In this document: one piece after another, positions 28,732 through 36,943 of the stretch
Layout: each line of letters opens with the position of its first letter
Position numbering within the stretch: position 1 is the stretch's first letter
Assembly: GCF_007997075.1 (NCBI RefSeq)
Contig: NZ_VORS01000002.1
Location: 186,001 to 250,000, forward strand
Reading direction: 5' to 3'
DNA: 64,000 nt
Origin: Polaribacter sp. IC073
GTDB taxonomy: Bacteria; Bacteroidota; Bacteroidia; Flavobacteriales; Flavobacteriaceae
The notes under the pieces: model-generated
Told to the model about the DNA's origin: nothing
Databases searched by the model: none
The model's input: only the letters and a program-made list of their open reading frames with translations
Translations under genes and position numbers: made by a program

Positions 28732-30408
28732 TTAAATGTAACTATGAAATGATATTTTAGGAAAAATAATTTCTATAAGGTTTGATAGTTCTGGTTCGTT
28801 TTTCATTTTTGTGATACCTTCTTGCTGATTAACTTCAATATAGTCATCAATTTTTAGTTTTAAAGCACCTTTTTTATCTTCTACTTTATAAAATGCTTCG
28901 AAACCTCCTGGATAATAAAATTTAATTCCAAAGACAATAATAGCACGATAATTGTAATAAGCACTTTTTGGATTAAAATATAAATTAACTAATTGAGAAA
29001 ATTGTTTATAGTTAAAGCCTAGTATTAAATTGTATTTAAAGGATAAAATTGTAAATAATTTTTTATTATGTTTTACAATGTCTTTTAAATTATAACGAGG
29101 AAAGTACTCTTCTTTGTGGTGTTCTATGAATTTGATATAAAAAACGGTTTGGGTTAAATAATAGAAGATTGATTCATCGCCCTTGCTATTATTCGATTCA
29201 AGTTCGATTAGAAACTCTTTATTTATGAATGATTTGTCCATAACACTGATGTTATGATAACGTTCAAAATAGTTATAAATATTATTTTGAAGTTCAAATT
29301 TTGGTAATAGAAAATTTTTTTTGAATTTGCTGATAACGTTATTATTAAATAATCTGTTATAAAATTCATTATTTCTGTTAATAAAATCCTCTTCATATTG
29401 CAATAAATGATTTCTTCTTCTGATGTTGTAATTTTCTTTAAATTTTGTGTTAATATAATTTTGATTGTTATTTTTAATTTCCTCCCTATTATTTTCTAGT
29501 ATAGCTGTTTGTCTTTTTTTTTCTAATTCTTTTTTAAGAATTTCTTCTTCTTTGTTGAAATTAAAATAGAAAACCTTAAAATTTTCTTTGTCATAAGTTA
29601 AATCATTAAGGTTTACATAATTGTTAGACCAAGTATATACTATTTTATTGTTTATTATTTTTGGTTCTTCCCAGTAGCATAACAAAACTAATTCTTTATT
29701 CTTTTTTGATTGTATGATAGCTTCCTCATCTAGTACAAATACATTTCTATTATTCGAGTAAAATATATCTTTATCAGTAAAACGCTGTTTAGATTTTTTA
29801 AGTTCAAAGTCTTTGAAAATCCATATTATGTATGTTTTGTTTTCTTTATAGAAGTTTTCCCTATCAATTATCACACTTAAAAAAGTTGTTGATAATTGTA
29901 TCTCAAATACTAAATCTAGACCTTTGTAAATCGATGTAATATCTGGTTTTTTCCATTTTGAATAATTTGTTATACTTTTTTTTACCTTTTCTGTTTCTAC
30001 ATAAGTTATATTACCTGTAGTTAATTTTTCCAAAAGCAGAAAATCTTTTATTAAATTTTTAGTTTCTTTATGCAGTAAACTTTCTTTAGCTCCATTATAC
30101 TTTGCTCTTAATAAATCTGCTCTATCAATTAAACTATCTGTTTTTAATGGGCAGATTTCACTATCTTTAAAATGAGAGAAATGAAGTATTTTGTTTGTAC
30201 CAATTCCCCCATTTATTTTCACATTTTGTCCACATATGTAACATACTAATAGTGGTTTTTTTAATTTCTGAAATACTTGTTGTAGTCTTATCCTATAATC
30301 CCAAATTTCTGGCTCACTTTTATTAAAAAATTCATCAGCAATAATTTCTTGTCCTGTTTTTTTGTTTAAAACTGATTTGATTGTTCGAATACTCTTTATA
30401 TTTTCCAT
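28732..30408 (-). CDS. DUF6035 / CoiA-like protein with putative nuclease fold
   Basis: 558 residues. A zinc-binding pattern opens the protein: CYIC (C56, C59), then HFSHFKDSEICPL with His76/79 and Cys86, similar to the N-terminus of competence protein CoiA. Residues about 105-205 look like a PD-(D/E)xK nuclease: PDITSIYKGLDLVFEIQLS supplies Asp and the Glu-x-Gln pair. The rest is charged and helical with a possible coiled coil (EEEILKKELEKKRQ). The architecture matches DUF6035 proteins of Bacteroidetes mobile elements. A DNA-cutting or DNA-processing role is inferred from the fold. It is convergent with the integrase. Confidence 0.65.
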   Translation of the reverse strand: MENIKSIRTIKSVLNKKTGQEIIADEFFNKSEPEIWDYRIRLQQVFQKLKKPLLVCYICGQNVKINGGIGTNKILHFSHFKDSEICPLKTDSLIDRADLLRAKYNGAKESLLHKETKNLIKDFLLLEKLTTGNITYVETEKVKKSITNYSKWKKPDITSIYKGLDLVFEIQLSTTFLSVIIDRENFYKENKTYIIWIFKDFELKKSKQRFTDKDIFYSNNRNVFVLDEEAIIQSKKNKELVLLCYWEEPKIINNKIVYTWSNNYVNLNDLTYDKENFKVFYFNFNKEEEILKKELEKKRQTAILENNREEIKNNNQNYINTKFKENYNIRRRNHLLQYEEDFINRNNEFYNRLFNNNVISKFKKNFLLPKFELQNNIYNYFERYHNISVMDKSFINKEFLIELESNNSKGDESIFYYLTQTVFYIKFIEHHKEEYFPRYNLKDIVKHNKKLFTILSFKYNLILGFNYKQFSQLVNLYFNPKSAYYNYRAIIVFGIKFYYPGGFEAFYKVEDKKGALKLKIDDYIEVNQQEGITKMKNEPELSNLIEIIFPKISFHSYI

Positions 30409-30498
30409 TCTTATAATTACTGTCCTTAAATATAGTTTAATTAAGAATAACTTAATGATTTATTCTTAATCTATTAATTTACGATAATGAAACCCAAA

Positions 30499-30576
30499 GC
30501 TATATTTACATAATGCGCAGTTATAATGCTCTTCCGTAAAAACTCCAGGCACTATAACGCCATTATGTAAAATAGC
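30499..30576. repeat. 78-bp imperfect palindrome (MITE- or REP-like)
   Basis: Left arm 30499-30529 (GCTATATTTACATAATG, then GTTATAATGC) pairs with right arm 30549-30576 (GCACTATAAC, then CATTATGTAAAATAGC) around a 19-base loop. The inner 10-bp stem has one G-T type mismatch. Confidence 0.65.
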
Positions 30577-31125
30577 CACTTCAGCCAACGCTCACTTCGT
30601 AAATTAGAAATAACAAGTAGATAATTTAATAACACGCAGTGCCTCTTTGCATTGTTTTTATAAATGCTAGCTTAATTTCAATACAACAAGGTTTCAAACA
30701 ACACAATACGGTTATAACAAGTATCTCTCTAAAGCACTTATAAAATCAAAAAAAGCCAATAAGAGTATAATTTTTTATTTGTGAAGAAATTTAGAAAGTT
30801 GTTTTCACTAAAAGCAGTTGCTTTTATATGTTTAATAAAAGTGGTTAATAAGTTAAAGGAATTGTTGTTTTTTTAGAATAATTTAGAACAACTACTTTTA
30901 ACAAAACCAATCAAGAAAAGTGGAAAAATACAAATAAAAAATGATACACTTATTCCCACTTCTGCCAGCGCACTAGGTACTTTAATTCAGTTTTTTTCAA
31001 AAAAAACCCACATCGTTGAGAGGTGGGAAACTGCTATGAAAAAGAAAGTATAAAAATAATATTTTTTTTGATATAAATTAATTTTTTTATTCACTTTGTG
31101 TCATTCAATCGCCATTGGGCTAACA

Positions 31126-31185
31126 TTTTTAAAATTTGAGAATGCCTTTGCGCTTGTATCATCCGCTATTCTCAAATTTTAAAAA
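31126..31185. repeat. Perfect 18-bp inverted repeat, possible terminator of the PLD gene
   Basis: TTTTTAAAATTTGAGAAT (31126-31143) and its exact complement (31168-31185) with a 24-base G+C-richer loop. It starts 33 bp after the PLD gene stop, so it could end that transcript, but the loop is long for a simple terminator. Confidence 0.7.
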
Positions 31186-31218
31186 CGCTAAAGCAGATAC
31201 AAAATTAATAACTAATTT

Positions 31219-32586
31219 TTATACGGCTTCATTTTCTAAAGATTCCAATTCAGATTTTAATTCAGATTTTAGGTTATTAAAATATTCGTCTAAACTCTGT
31301 ATTGATGTAATAGTTTTAAAAGTTTCATTTTCTTTAATCTCAATAATATTATCTAAAATAATTTTTATTTGTGATCTAGTTTTTTGAATGGCTAGTTTAA
31401 GTTTCTCGTTTTCTGTTACTGTCTCTGATTTTGATTTGAAAAAATTCTGAATTTCTAAAGAGTTCAAAATTTCAGATACTTTTTCTAAATTATTATTATC
31501 ATAAGATTCTTTTAGTTCGATAAACATTTTTTCAGCTTCATCTTTCATTTCATCATTTACTTTGTCTGGGTGGCACAAAATAGATGCTTTCCTAAATTTT
31601 ACTTTTAGTTCTTTTTTTTGAGCGTCATTAAGATCGTAATGTTTCTTTTCTTTATCTTCTTTTATTTGTTCGTTATATTGTTCTTCGTCTTTTTCTGCTT
31701 CCTTAAATTTCTTCTTGTTATTTTTGTATTTTATTTTTCGGAAATGTAAAATTTTAGACATTATATCTCCAAGCTCTATGCTGTGTCTATGTTGAAAATC
31801 TAATAATTGTTTTTCAATTTCAATTTTTTCGTTACTGTAGGCATTTAATTGAATTTCTAGGTTTTTTAGCTCTAATTTCAGTGCAACAACTTCTTCATCA
31901 ACCCAAATAATTAGATTTTCATTTTTATGATTATTAATAAAGTCTTGAATTTGATTAATAGTTAGAGAATAATTTTTATTTTTTATAGATTTAACAATTG
32001 ACTTTAATTCTTTGTTACTGTAATATTGATTTAACTTTTTACTTACATTATCAATAGATTCAATATCTTCTAAAAAAATGAAATTTTTTATTATTTCTAA
32101 ACGTCTAATAATTTTATCTAAATCAATTCTATAATCTATTATTTTATCATCTTTATTAAATTGATTGTGTAGTTTATTGAATTCATTTATAAACTGTTTT
32201 GCCAGTTCATCATCTCCTTTGGTAATGACTATATTTTCGGAATTAGTTTTAGCTTTTCTTGTCCAATTATAAGAGCCAGAAATAACAGTTTTTTCATCAA
32301 TTACACAAAATTTATGATGTATTAAATCTTTATTCGAATTTCCGTATAATAGTATTTGAAAATTTTCTGACCTATAATAATCATAATCAATTCTTGATTG
32401 TTTGTTAATAAAGTCATCTGAAGTTATTATAGAAACTGTGCAACCTTCTTTTACTTTTTTTTCTAATTCGTGAAATAAAACATCATCAGTAAACCAAGCA
32501 ACAGCCACATAAATTGAGTATTCTGCTTCTTGGATTTCTTGTTTTATTCGCTTGTTTATATTTTCAAATATTGCTTCTGTTTGCAT
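31219..32586 (-). CDS. Phospholipase D-like nuclease fused to a J domain
   Basis: 455 residues. Residues 1-130 are a single PLD-family module: HHKFCVID gives the HxK(x)4D motif (H90, K92, D97) with the following SGSYNWT. One HKD motif per chain implies dimer formation, as in the BfiI/Nuc type nucleases. A long charged middle (about 175-310, with clear heptad-like stretches such as KLELKNLEIQLNAYSNEKIEI) is probably coiled coil. Residues about 315-370 match a J domain: RKASILCHPDKVNDEMKDEAE, HPD at about 339-341. The J domain could call in an Hsp70. It follows the LRR gene by 5 bp. Confidence 0.8.
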   Translation of the reverse strand: MQTEAIFENINKRIKQEIQEAEYSIYVAVAWFTDDVLFHELEKKVKEGCTVSIITSDDFINKQSRIDYDYYRSENFQILLYGNSNKDLIHHKFCVIDEKTVISGSYNWTRKAKTNSENIVITKGDDELAKQFINEFNKLHNQFNKDDKIIDYRIDLDKIIRRLEIIKNFIFLEDIESIDNVSKKLNQYYSNKELKSIVKSIKNKNYSLTINQIQDFINNHKNENLIIWVDEEVVALKLELKNLEIQLNAYSNEKIEIEKQLLDFQHRHSIELGDIMSKILHFRKIKYKNNKKKFKEAEKDEEQYNEQIKEDKEKKHYDLNDAQKKELKVKFRKASILCHPDKVNDEMKDEAEKMFIELKESYDNNNLEKVSEILNSLEIQNFFKSKSETVTENEKLKLAIQKTRSQIKIILDNIIEIKENETFKTITSIQSLDEYFNNLKSELKSELESLENEAV

Positions 32587-32591
32587 ATCTA

Positions 32592-33575
32592 TTACGGTAT
32601 AATTGTACAGTGATTTAGGTGTTTTTTATAAAAATCTCTGTATTTTTTATAAGTGAAAAAGTCGTGCAAATATAAATACTTTAAACTTTTTAAACCTATT
32701 AAAGGTGTTAAGTCGTAATTTTTTGAACTAGAACATAGACCTATGAATTTTAATTTATTCAAATCTTTTAACGGTGTTAAATTGGCGACTGGGGTAAAAC
32801 CTAAACTTAAAAATTCTAAATTATTTAAGTTCTTAATTGATTCAATATTAAGTAGCTCACTCCAACTTAAATTTAGAATTTTTAATTTTTTAAAATTTTG
32901 CAATACTCTTTCATTATTTTCTATACAATTTACTTGCAGTATTTCTAAATTTACACAACTTTTTATATACTCTATATCAACATTCTTATGGGAATTATGG
33001 ACTATCAAACATTTAAGATTTTTTAACCTTTTCAAAGGAGATAAGTCTTTTATATTCAGTGAAGGTGATTCGCTAGGATCTAAATAATCAAAATCGTTTA
33101 TATTTATATTTGTTAATTCTAGAATTTTATTAAGTTCAAGTTTATTAGGTTTAGAAACAGAACCCTTAAACAAAATAAATTTTTTGAGCTCATTTTTATC
33201 CCAAGCACTTCCCAATTCATAAGTGCAATCATCGTACCTAGAGTAAATTTCACCAGTAGTTAATTGAAAATTATGATTAGGTTTATTGATGTAAAGATTA
33301 AATATTTTTTTCCAAATATCATCTAAACTATCCCACCATTCATAATCGTCATAAAGAATTAATTGTTTTTTGGATAAAACTTTATTTGTAATAGAAAAAA
33401 TATTGTCAGTTTTTTTTAAAACATTGTTGTTTATTTTTACTAAACCATTTTCTTTTTCCATTAATTCTCTTTTTAGTAAAAATAAATAAAAAACACTTAA
33501 AATAGGAGGTATGTTGGTATGTTTTATTAAATAATATTTACAAGAGTCTATTTTAAAAATTGTAAGTAATTTCAT
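32592..33575 (-). CDS. Leucine-rich repeat protein
   Basis: 327 residues from the first ATG; an in-frame ATG at 33461 (MEKENGLVKINNN) is an alternative that drops an odd hydrophobic leader. Residues about 150-310 contain five to six LRR units of the LxxLxxLxxLxxL type: DLSPLKRLKNLKCLIV, FKKLKILNLSWSEL, IKNLNNLEFLSLGF, LTPLKDLNKLKFIGL and LTPLIGLKSLKYLYL. The N-terminal 120 residues are unassigned. LRRs bind proteins. It ends 5 bp before the PLD/J gene on the same strand, so the pair forms an operon and may work as recogniser and effector (inference). Confidence 0.75.
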   Translation of the reverse strand: MKLLTIFKIDSCKYYLIKHTNIPPILSVFYLFLLKRELMEKENGLVKINNNVLKKTDNIFSITNKVLSKKQLILYDDYEWWDSLDDIWKKIFNLYINKPNHNFQLTTGEIYSRYDDCTYELGSAWDKNELKKFILFKGSVSKPNKLELNKILELTNININDFDYLDPSESPSLNIKDLSPLKRLKNLKCLIVHNSHKNVDIEYIKSCVNLEILQVNCIENNERVLQNFKKLKILNLSWSELLNIESIKNLNNLEFLSLGFTPVANLTPLKDLNKLKFIGLCSSSKNYDLTPLIGLKSLKYLYLHDFFTYKKYRDFYKKHLNHCTIIP

Positions 33576-33690
33576 TTGATAAAAGGAGTAGTATTTTTTA
33601 AAAGGTTTAATTGATTCTATTTCTCAATAAGAATAATGGAATGGTACTAATTGTAAGCTATATAGTTACAAACAATTAGTACTTTCTTTT

Positions 33691-34611
33691 TTAAGCAATG
33701 TATTTTAGGATTTCTAAATCGCAATTCATCATTTCTTTAAATTTATCATTTAAAAGAAACTTTAATTGATTCTTTGTTTTTAGTAAACAGTTGGCTTTTA
33801 GTAAATTTTCAAAATCATTTTTAAACTTTAGTTTATTTCTTGCGTTTTGTCTGATTTCTTTCCAATAATTGCTGTTTGTACCTTGTTGAAAAAGCATTGT
33901 TTCGTCTATTCTATCGTGTTTTGTAAGAATTAGTTCATCTACTATTAATAGCTTATTAAAATGCTCTAAAAGCTTGTTAAATAATAATTGAAATCTGTTT
34001 CTATCGAGGTCATTTAAGGTGTAAATATTAAAATGCTTTTTTAAATATCTTGCACCAGTTATTTTTAGTTCTATGCGCAATATATTTTTATCTGTTATTG
34101 CGTTCTGTTTCGATTTATTGTATATTTTTATACTATAATCAGTAGTTTTAAATTCTAAATAATCGCCTTTTCCTCGAAATTTTTCGTCTATGGTTGGCGT
34201 TTTGTAGTCATACATTAAAATATGATTATTAATTAATTTTTCAGGGTCTTCTTTAGTTTCAATATTTAAACCAAACTCTAAATTAGTGATTCTTGTATCA
34301 TCATTATCAATACTAAATGAATTTTGTAAATGATTAATAGCGTATTTATAGTTACAGTAACTAAAATCATTATAATTCTGATTTCCAAATTCTTCTGTTA
34401 CATTGTAATATTTGTGAATACTACCTTTTAGTGAAGCGTTATTCTTTGTAACATCAATAAATATGGTTTTATTGAAGTGCGCAGTCCGTTTATCTAAAAC
34501 TTCGGCAGTTCTTGAATTAACACTTAATCTTAAATCTACTTTCTCCGAGTTCTCTAATGTTGTAACAAATTTATCTTTGTTGATAACGTAATATTTTAGT
34601 AAATCTATCAT
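33691..34611 (-). CDS. Replication-initiator-like protein of the element
   Basis: 306 residues. The pattern of a beta-rich N-terminal region (about 40-60), TNLEFGLNIET near residue 110, the DYSIKIYNKSKQ motif near 160 and NILRIELKITGARYLKK near 175-190 resembles phage/plasmid replication proteins seen in small Bacteroidetes elements, where one residue set (Tyr, Lys) acts in rolling-circle nicking. I cannot identify the catalytic tyrosine with certainty. It overlaps the upstream HTH gene by one base (TAATG), so both are made from one transcript. Confidence 0.55.
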   Translation of the reverse strand: MIDLLKYYVINKDKFVTTLENSEKVDLRLSVNSRTAEVLDKRTAHFNKTIFIDVTKNNASLKGSIHKYYNVTEEFGNQNYNDFSYCNYKYAINHLQNSFSIDNDDTRITNLEFGLNIETKEDPEKLINNHILMYDYKTPTIDEKFRGKGDYLEFKTTDYSIKIYNKSKQNAITDKNILRIELKITGARYLKKHFNIYTLNDLDRNRFQLLFNKLLEHFNKLLIVDELILTKHDRIDETMLFQQGTNSNYWKEIRQNARNKLKFKNDFENLLKANCLLKTKNQLKFLLNDKFKEMMNCDLEILKYIA

Positions 34612-34904
34612 TAGACTAAATCATTTAAAAGGTTATTTAAATCTTGCTTTGAGTAATAAACTCTTCTACCAATTTTCTTTTTAACCTTTAATGTGCCTTC
34701 GTTATTATACTTCCAAAGGGTAGGATAAGACACGTTTAAAATGTTTTTAACTTCTTTCCTGGTTAAGAAATCTGTTTCTGCTTTGTTGGGTTCAGTAATT
34801 TTAGATTCTTGGATGTTTTTAAGCTGTTCTTTAAAACAGTCTTTAATTAATTTTGATAAATCATCAATCGATAGGTTTATCATTTGTAGGCTTTGTGTAC
34901 TCAT
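34611..34904 (-). CDS. Excisionase-like helix-turn-helix protein
   Basis: 97 residues. The C-terminal half is a MerR/HTH_17-type winged helix: FLTRKEVKNILNVSYPTLW, then YNNEGTLKVKKKIGRRVYYSK. The N-terminal half is a short acidic helical region. Small proteins of this type next to a rep gene act as excisionase or copy-control factors in Bacteroidetes integrative elements. Directly upstream of and coupled to the rep-like gene. Confidence 0.75.
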   Translation of the reverse strand: MSTQSLQMINLSIDDLSKLIKDCFKEQLKNIQESKITEPNKAETDFLTRKEVKNILNVSYPTLWKYNNEGTLKVKKKIGRRVYYSKQDLNNLLNDLV

Positions 34905-35012
34905 ATTTTATCTGTGTCATGGCTTTAGTTATCTCATTGACAAGACAAATATTCAAAAAAATAGAATTCCTATTGTAATCAGTTTTTTCCGATAATCGGA
35001 ACAGGAACAAAA

Positions 35013-35978
35013 TTAAATACCAAATAAGTTATTAAAGTTATTCATTCGCTGACCACTTTCTGATTTATTTAATGAACGAAAACCACTTTCATTAATTTTT
35101 TCCATTGTTTTTTCATTAATGAATTTATTTTCTAATAGCCATTTTGCGAATTCTTTATGTTTAATCTCATAGATCATTTTCTCAAATTTCATTCTTTGAA
35201 ATAAGTAACTGTAATCTACATATTGTTCAATTATATGTTTTTCTGTGTAGATTTTAAAACTAATGTAAAAATTATCTTTAAAATAATCAGAATGGCGTTT
35301 AATGGGTAGCTTTTTGTCTTTCTTGTCTTCCTTGTCTTCTTTTTCATTTTCCTTTTCAATCTCCAAGAAATTTGGGAATATATAGTTGTAGTATTTAATT
35401 ATTGATTCTATCATCAAATCTGTAAAGTTTATATGAATATCTATTACAGCTTTTTGAATTTCGTGAATTGGTTTAATCTCATTCCAATTAGTTTCAATAT
35501 TTTTTAAAGCAAAATTACTTCTCCTTAATAAATTAAAAATATCTCTTATTCTTATTTTTTTTGATCCATCTCCTTCAGCTACATTTATCCATTTTTTAAC
35601 TTCTGGAAAAAAGTACTTATTGTAATGAACATCATATAGCCATTCATTTCCATACCATTGGTAAAGCTCTTCTGTTGGAAATTCTTTTTCAAAATCTATA
35701 TAATTTAGTTCAGAATAAAAATACATAGTATCATCAAAATTTTCTTTTCTATAGAGATAATCTTCTGTGCTAATTTCATCTTTTTGCATTTCATTTTCTC
35801 CAACTCTGCATAATTCATAAGAATATCTTTTAGCGCTACTAACTTCAAATGCATTCAAGCCATTATTACCTTTTTTAATATCCTCAATCACGTTCAAAAC
35901 GAATTCATCTATATCAAAAACGTTAAATAACATTAGTTTGTTTACAAATTTGGTCTTTAGAAAGTCTTTTTTAGCCAT
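35013..35978 (-). CDS. Unknown protein of the integrated element
   Basis: 321 residues, not recognised. It is rich in Glu, Lys, Asn and aromatic residues, with no signal peptide or membrane segment. A Lys/Asp/Glu run near residues 216-233 (EIEKENEKEDKEDKKDKKL) is a low-complexity linker between two helical parts. It is likely cytoplasmic. It sits upstream of the HTH/rep pair with a 108-bp gap and is preceded by three TGAAATATAT repeats. Confidence 0.55.
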   Translation of the reverse strand: MAKKDFLKTKFVNKLMLFNVFDIDEFVLNVIEDIKKGNNGLNAFEVSSAKRYSYELCRVGENEMQKDEISTEDYLYRKENFDDTMYFYSELNYIDFEKEFPTEELYQWYGNEWLYDVHYNKYFFPEVKKWINVAEGDGSKKIRIRDIFNLLRRSNFALKNIETNWNEIKPIHEIQKAVIDIHINFTDLMIESIIKYYNYIFPNFLEIEKENEKEDKEDKKDKKLPIKRHSDYFKDNFYISFKIYTEKHIIEQYVDYSYLFQRMKFEKMIYEIKHKEFAKWLLENKFINEKTMEKINESGFRSLNKSESGQRMNNFNNLFGI

Positions 35979-36003
35979 AACATATTAATTAATTTAGATT
36001 CTG

Positions 36004-36099
36004 TGAAATATATTTTACTAATTAAGAGAAATTGTCACCTACCACAATAAACCTCATTGAAACAGAAATATTTTCATATCTGAAATATATGAAATATAT
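36004..36099. repeat. Three copies of TGAAATATAT
   Basis: Exact copies at 36004-36013, 36081-36090 and 36090-36099. They lie just upstream of the unknown 35978-35013 gene and could be an operator or short iterons. AT richness makes chance copies possible. Confidence 0.4.
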
Positions 36100-36511
36100 T
36101 AATAAAATTTGTTTCACATGCGTATATAGGTTTTTTATTGGTTGGTCAATTTTAATATATATCTTAAAAGTTTTCATAAAAGCATGAATAACCCTTGTTT
36201 TACTTCCGACGACCTTTAGTATTAAAGATTATGATATTAAGTTTGTAACAGTTACCAACTATTTAGAAAGATTAAATTTACAAATAATCAAAATTTTTAA
36301 AATTGTAATTGAATTAATTACTTATTCTATTTTTTTTTGCGGAATTGTATTTGCTCCCACTGTTAAGATCACTTATGCTTATGAAGCTATTTTTTAAAAT
36401 ATCCCCTAGGTAGTTATTACAGCTTTTACAAATTATGTTTTTAAATGAAGATTATAAACTAATTTATAAAACCTAATTAAAGTAAGTTAAACTAGATTAA
36501 GGTTATAAAAA

Positions 36512-36531
36512 AGGGGTGTTTTTGGGGGTAA
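36512..36531 (+). repeat. G-rich element-end motif, right copy (integrase arm-site candidate)
   Basis: AGGGGTNNNNNTGGGGGTAA, here with GTTTT in the middle. Same orientation as the left copy at 27350-27369 and 50 bp inside the right attachment repeat. Confidence 0.5.
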
Positions 36532-36580
36532 AAATAAATACACATTAGTGTAAGTGTCTTTACTGTAGTGTATTATGATT

Positions 36581-36640
36581 TTTAAAAGTGCGCACGAGAA
36601 GATTCGAACTTCCACGTTCTTGCGAACACAGCCCCCTCAA
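36581..36640 (-). pseudogene. tRNA-Leu 3' half (attR candidate), 5' half missing
   Basis: On the minus strand 36640-36589 reads as a tRNA from the anticodon loop on: TTGAGGGGGC (anticodon probably GAG), a long variable arm with GTTCGCAAGAAC, a T-arm GTTCGAATC, and the acceptor strand CGTGCGC plus discriminator A. A long variable arm and A73 fit tRNA-Leu. No matching 5' acceptor strand or D-arm is found upstream, so the gene is not functional here. The 31 bp at 36581-36611 are the repeat shared with 27201-27231. Confidence 0.65.
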
Positions 36641-36722
36641 TTATGTAGTGCAAATTTACCAAAAATTCACGACTGATAATCAGAGGTTTATATTATTGTT
36701 TTTTATTATATTAATTTAAAAG

Positions 36723-36744
36723 TGGTACGATTACTGGTACGATT
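36723..36744. repeat. TGGTACGATT direct repeat (12-bp period)
   Basis: TGGTACGATT at 36723-36732 and 36735-36744. Such pairs occur upstream of integrase genes in other Bacteroidetes islands (general recollection), so this may be the stump of a second integration module. Confidence 0.45.
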
Positions 36745-36943
36745 TTTTTGCCTTTAAAAGCAGATTATTTTTATAATAATGTAAAAGTAATAATAAAATT
36801 AATATTCTATGAATTATTGAGTACTAGGTTTTATTATTACTTTTTAAACAACTCTCTAATAAAGATATTATCTTTGAATTTAAATAAACTAACTATTACA
36901 TAATTGAAACACCATTTCAATTATTTTTATATAATGCTATAAA

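Larger units (their letters stand above)
30409..31218. other. 810-bp gene-free region with two large inverted repeats
   Basis: No supportable reading frame. It contains a long imperfect palindrome (30499-30576) and a perfect 18-bp inverted repeat (31126-31185), described separately. G+C is higher than in the flanking genes around 30540-30640. It lies upstream of the DUF6035 gene start and downstream of the PLD gene. Confidence 0.6.
27201..36640. mobile_element. Small integrative element in a tRNA-Leu attachment site
   Basis: Bounded by 31-bp direct repeats (27201-27231 and 36581-36611, 29 of 31 identical), the right one being the 3' end of a tRNA-Leu fragment on the minus strand. Inside: tyrosine integrase next to the left end, then an accessory set, then a replication-initiator-like gene and an excisionase-like HTH gene. 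No relaxase, conjugation or capsid gene is visible. It is best described as a replicating integrative element or satellite, possibly mobilised in trans. That the two repeats are a true attL/attR pair is inferred. Confidence 0.7.
35979..36943. other. 965-bp gene-free junction between two islands
   Basis: No supportable coding frame. It holds the TGAAATATAT repeats (36004-36099), the second G-rich arm motif (36512-36531), the tRNA-Leu 3' fragment and attR repeat (36581-36640), and a TGGTACGATT direct repeat (36723-36744). Confidence 0.65.

Noticed and set aside
30499..30576. Integron attC site
   Set aside because: The long palindrome contains GTTATAA and TATAAC, but in the reverse order from attC (RYYYAAC first, GTTRRRY last), and there is no integron integrase or cassette array.
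36589..36640. Functional tRNA-Leu gene
   Set aside because: Only the part from the anticodon loop to the acceptor 3' strand is present; no 5' acceptor strand or D-arm lies upstream.
27201..36640. Prophage
   Set aside because: No capsid, terminase, portal, tail or lysis gene is visible; content is an integrase, a rep-like gene, an HTH gene and cargo.
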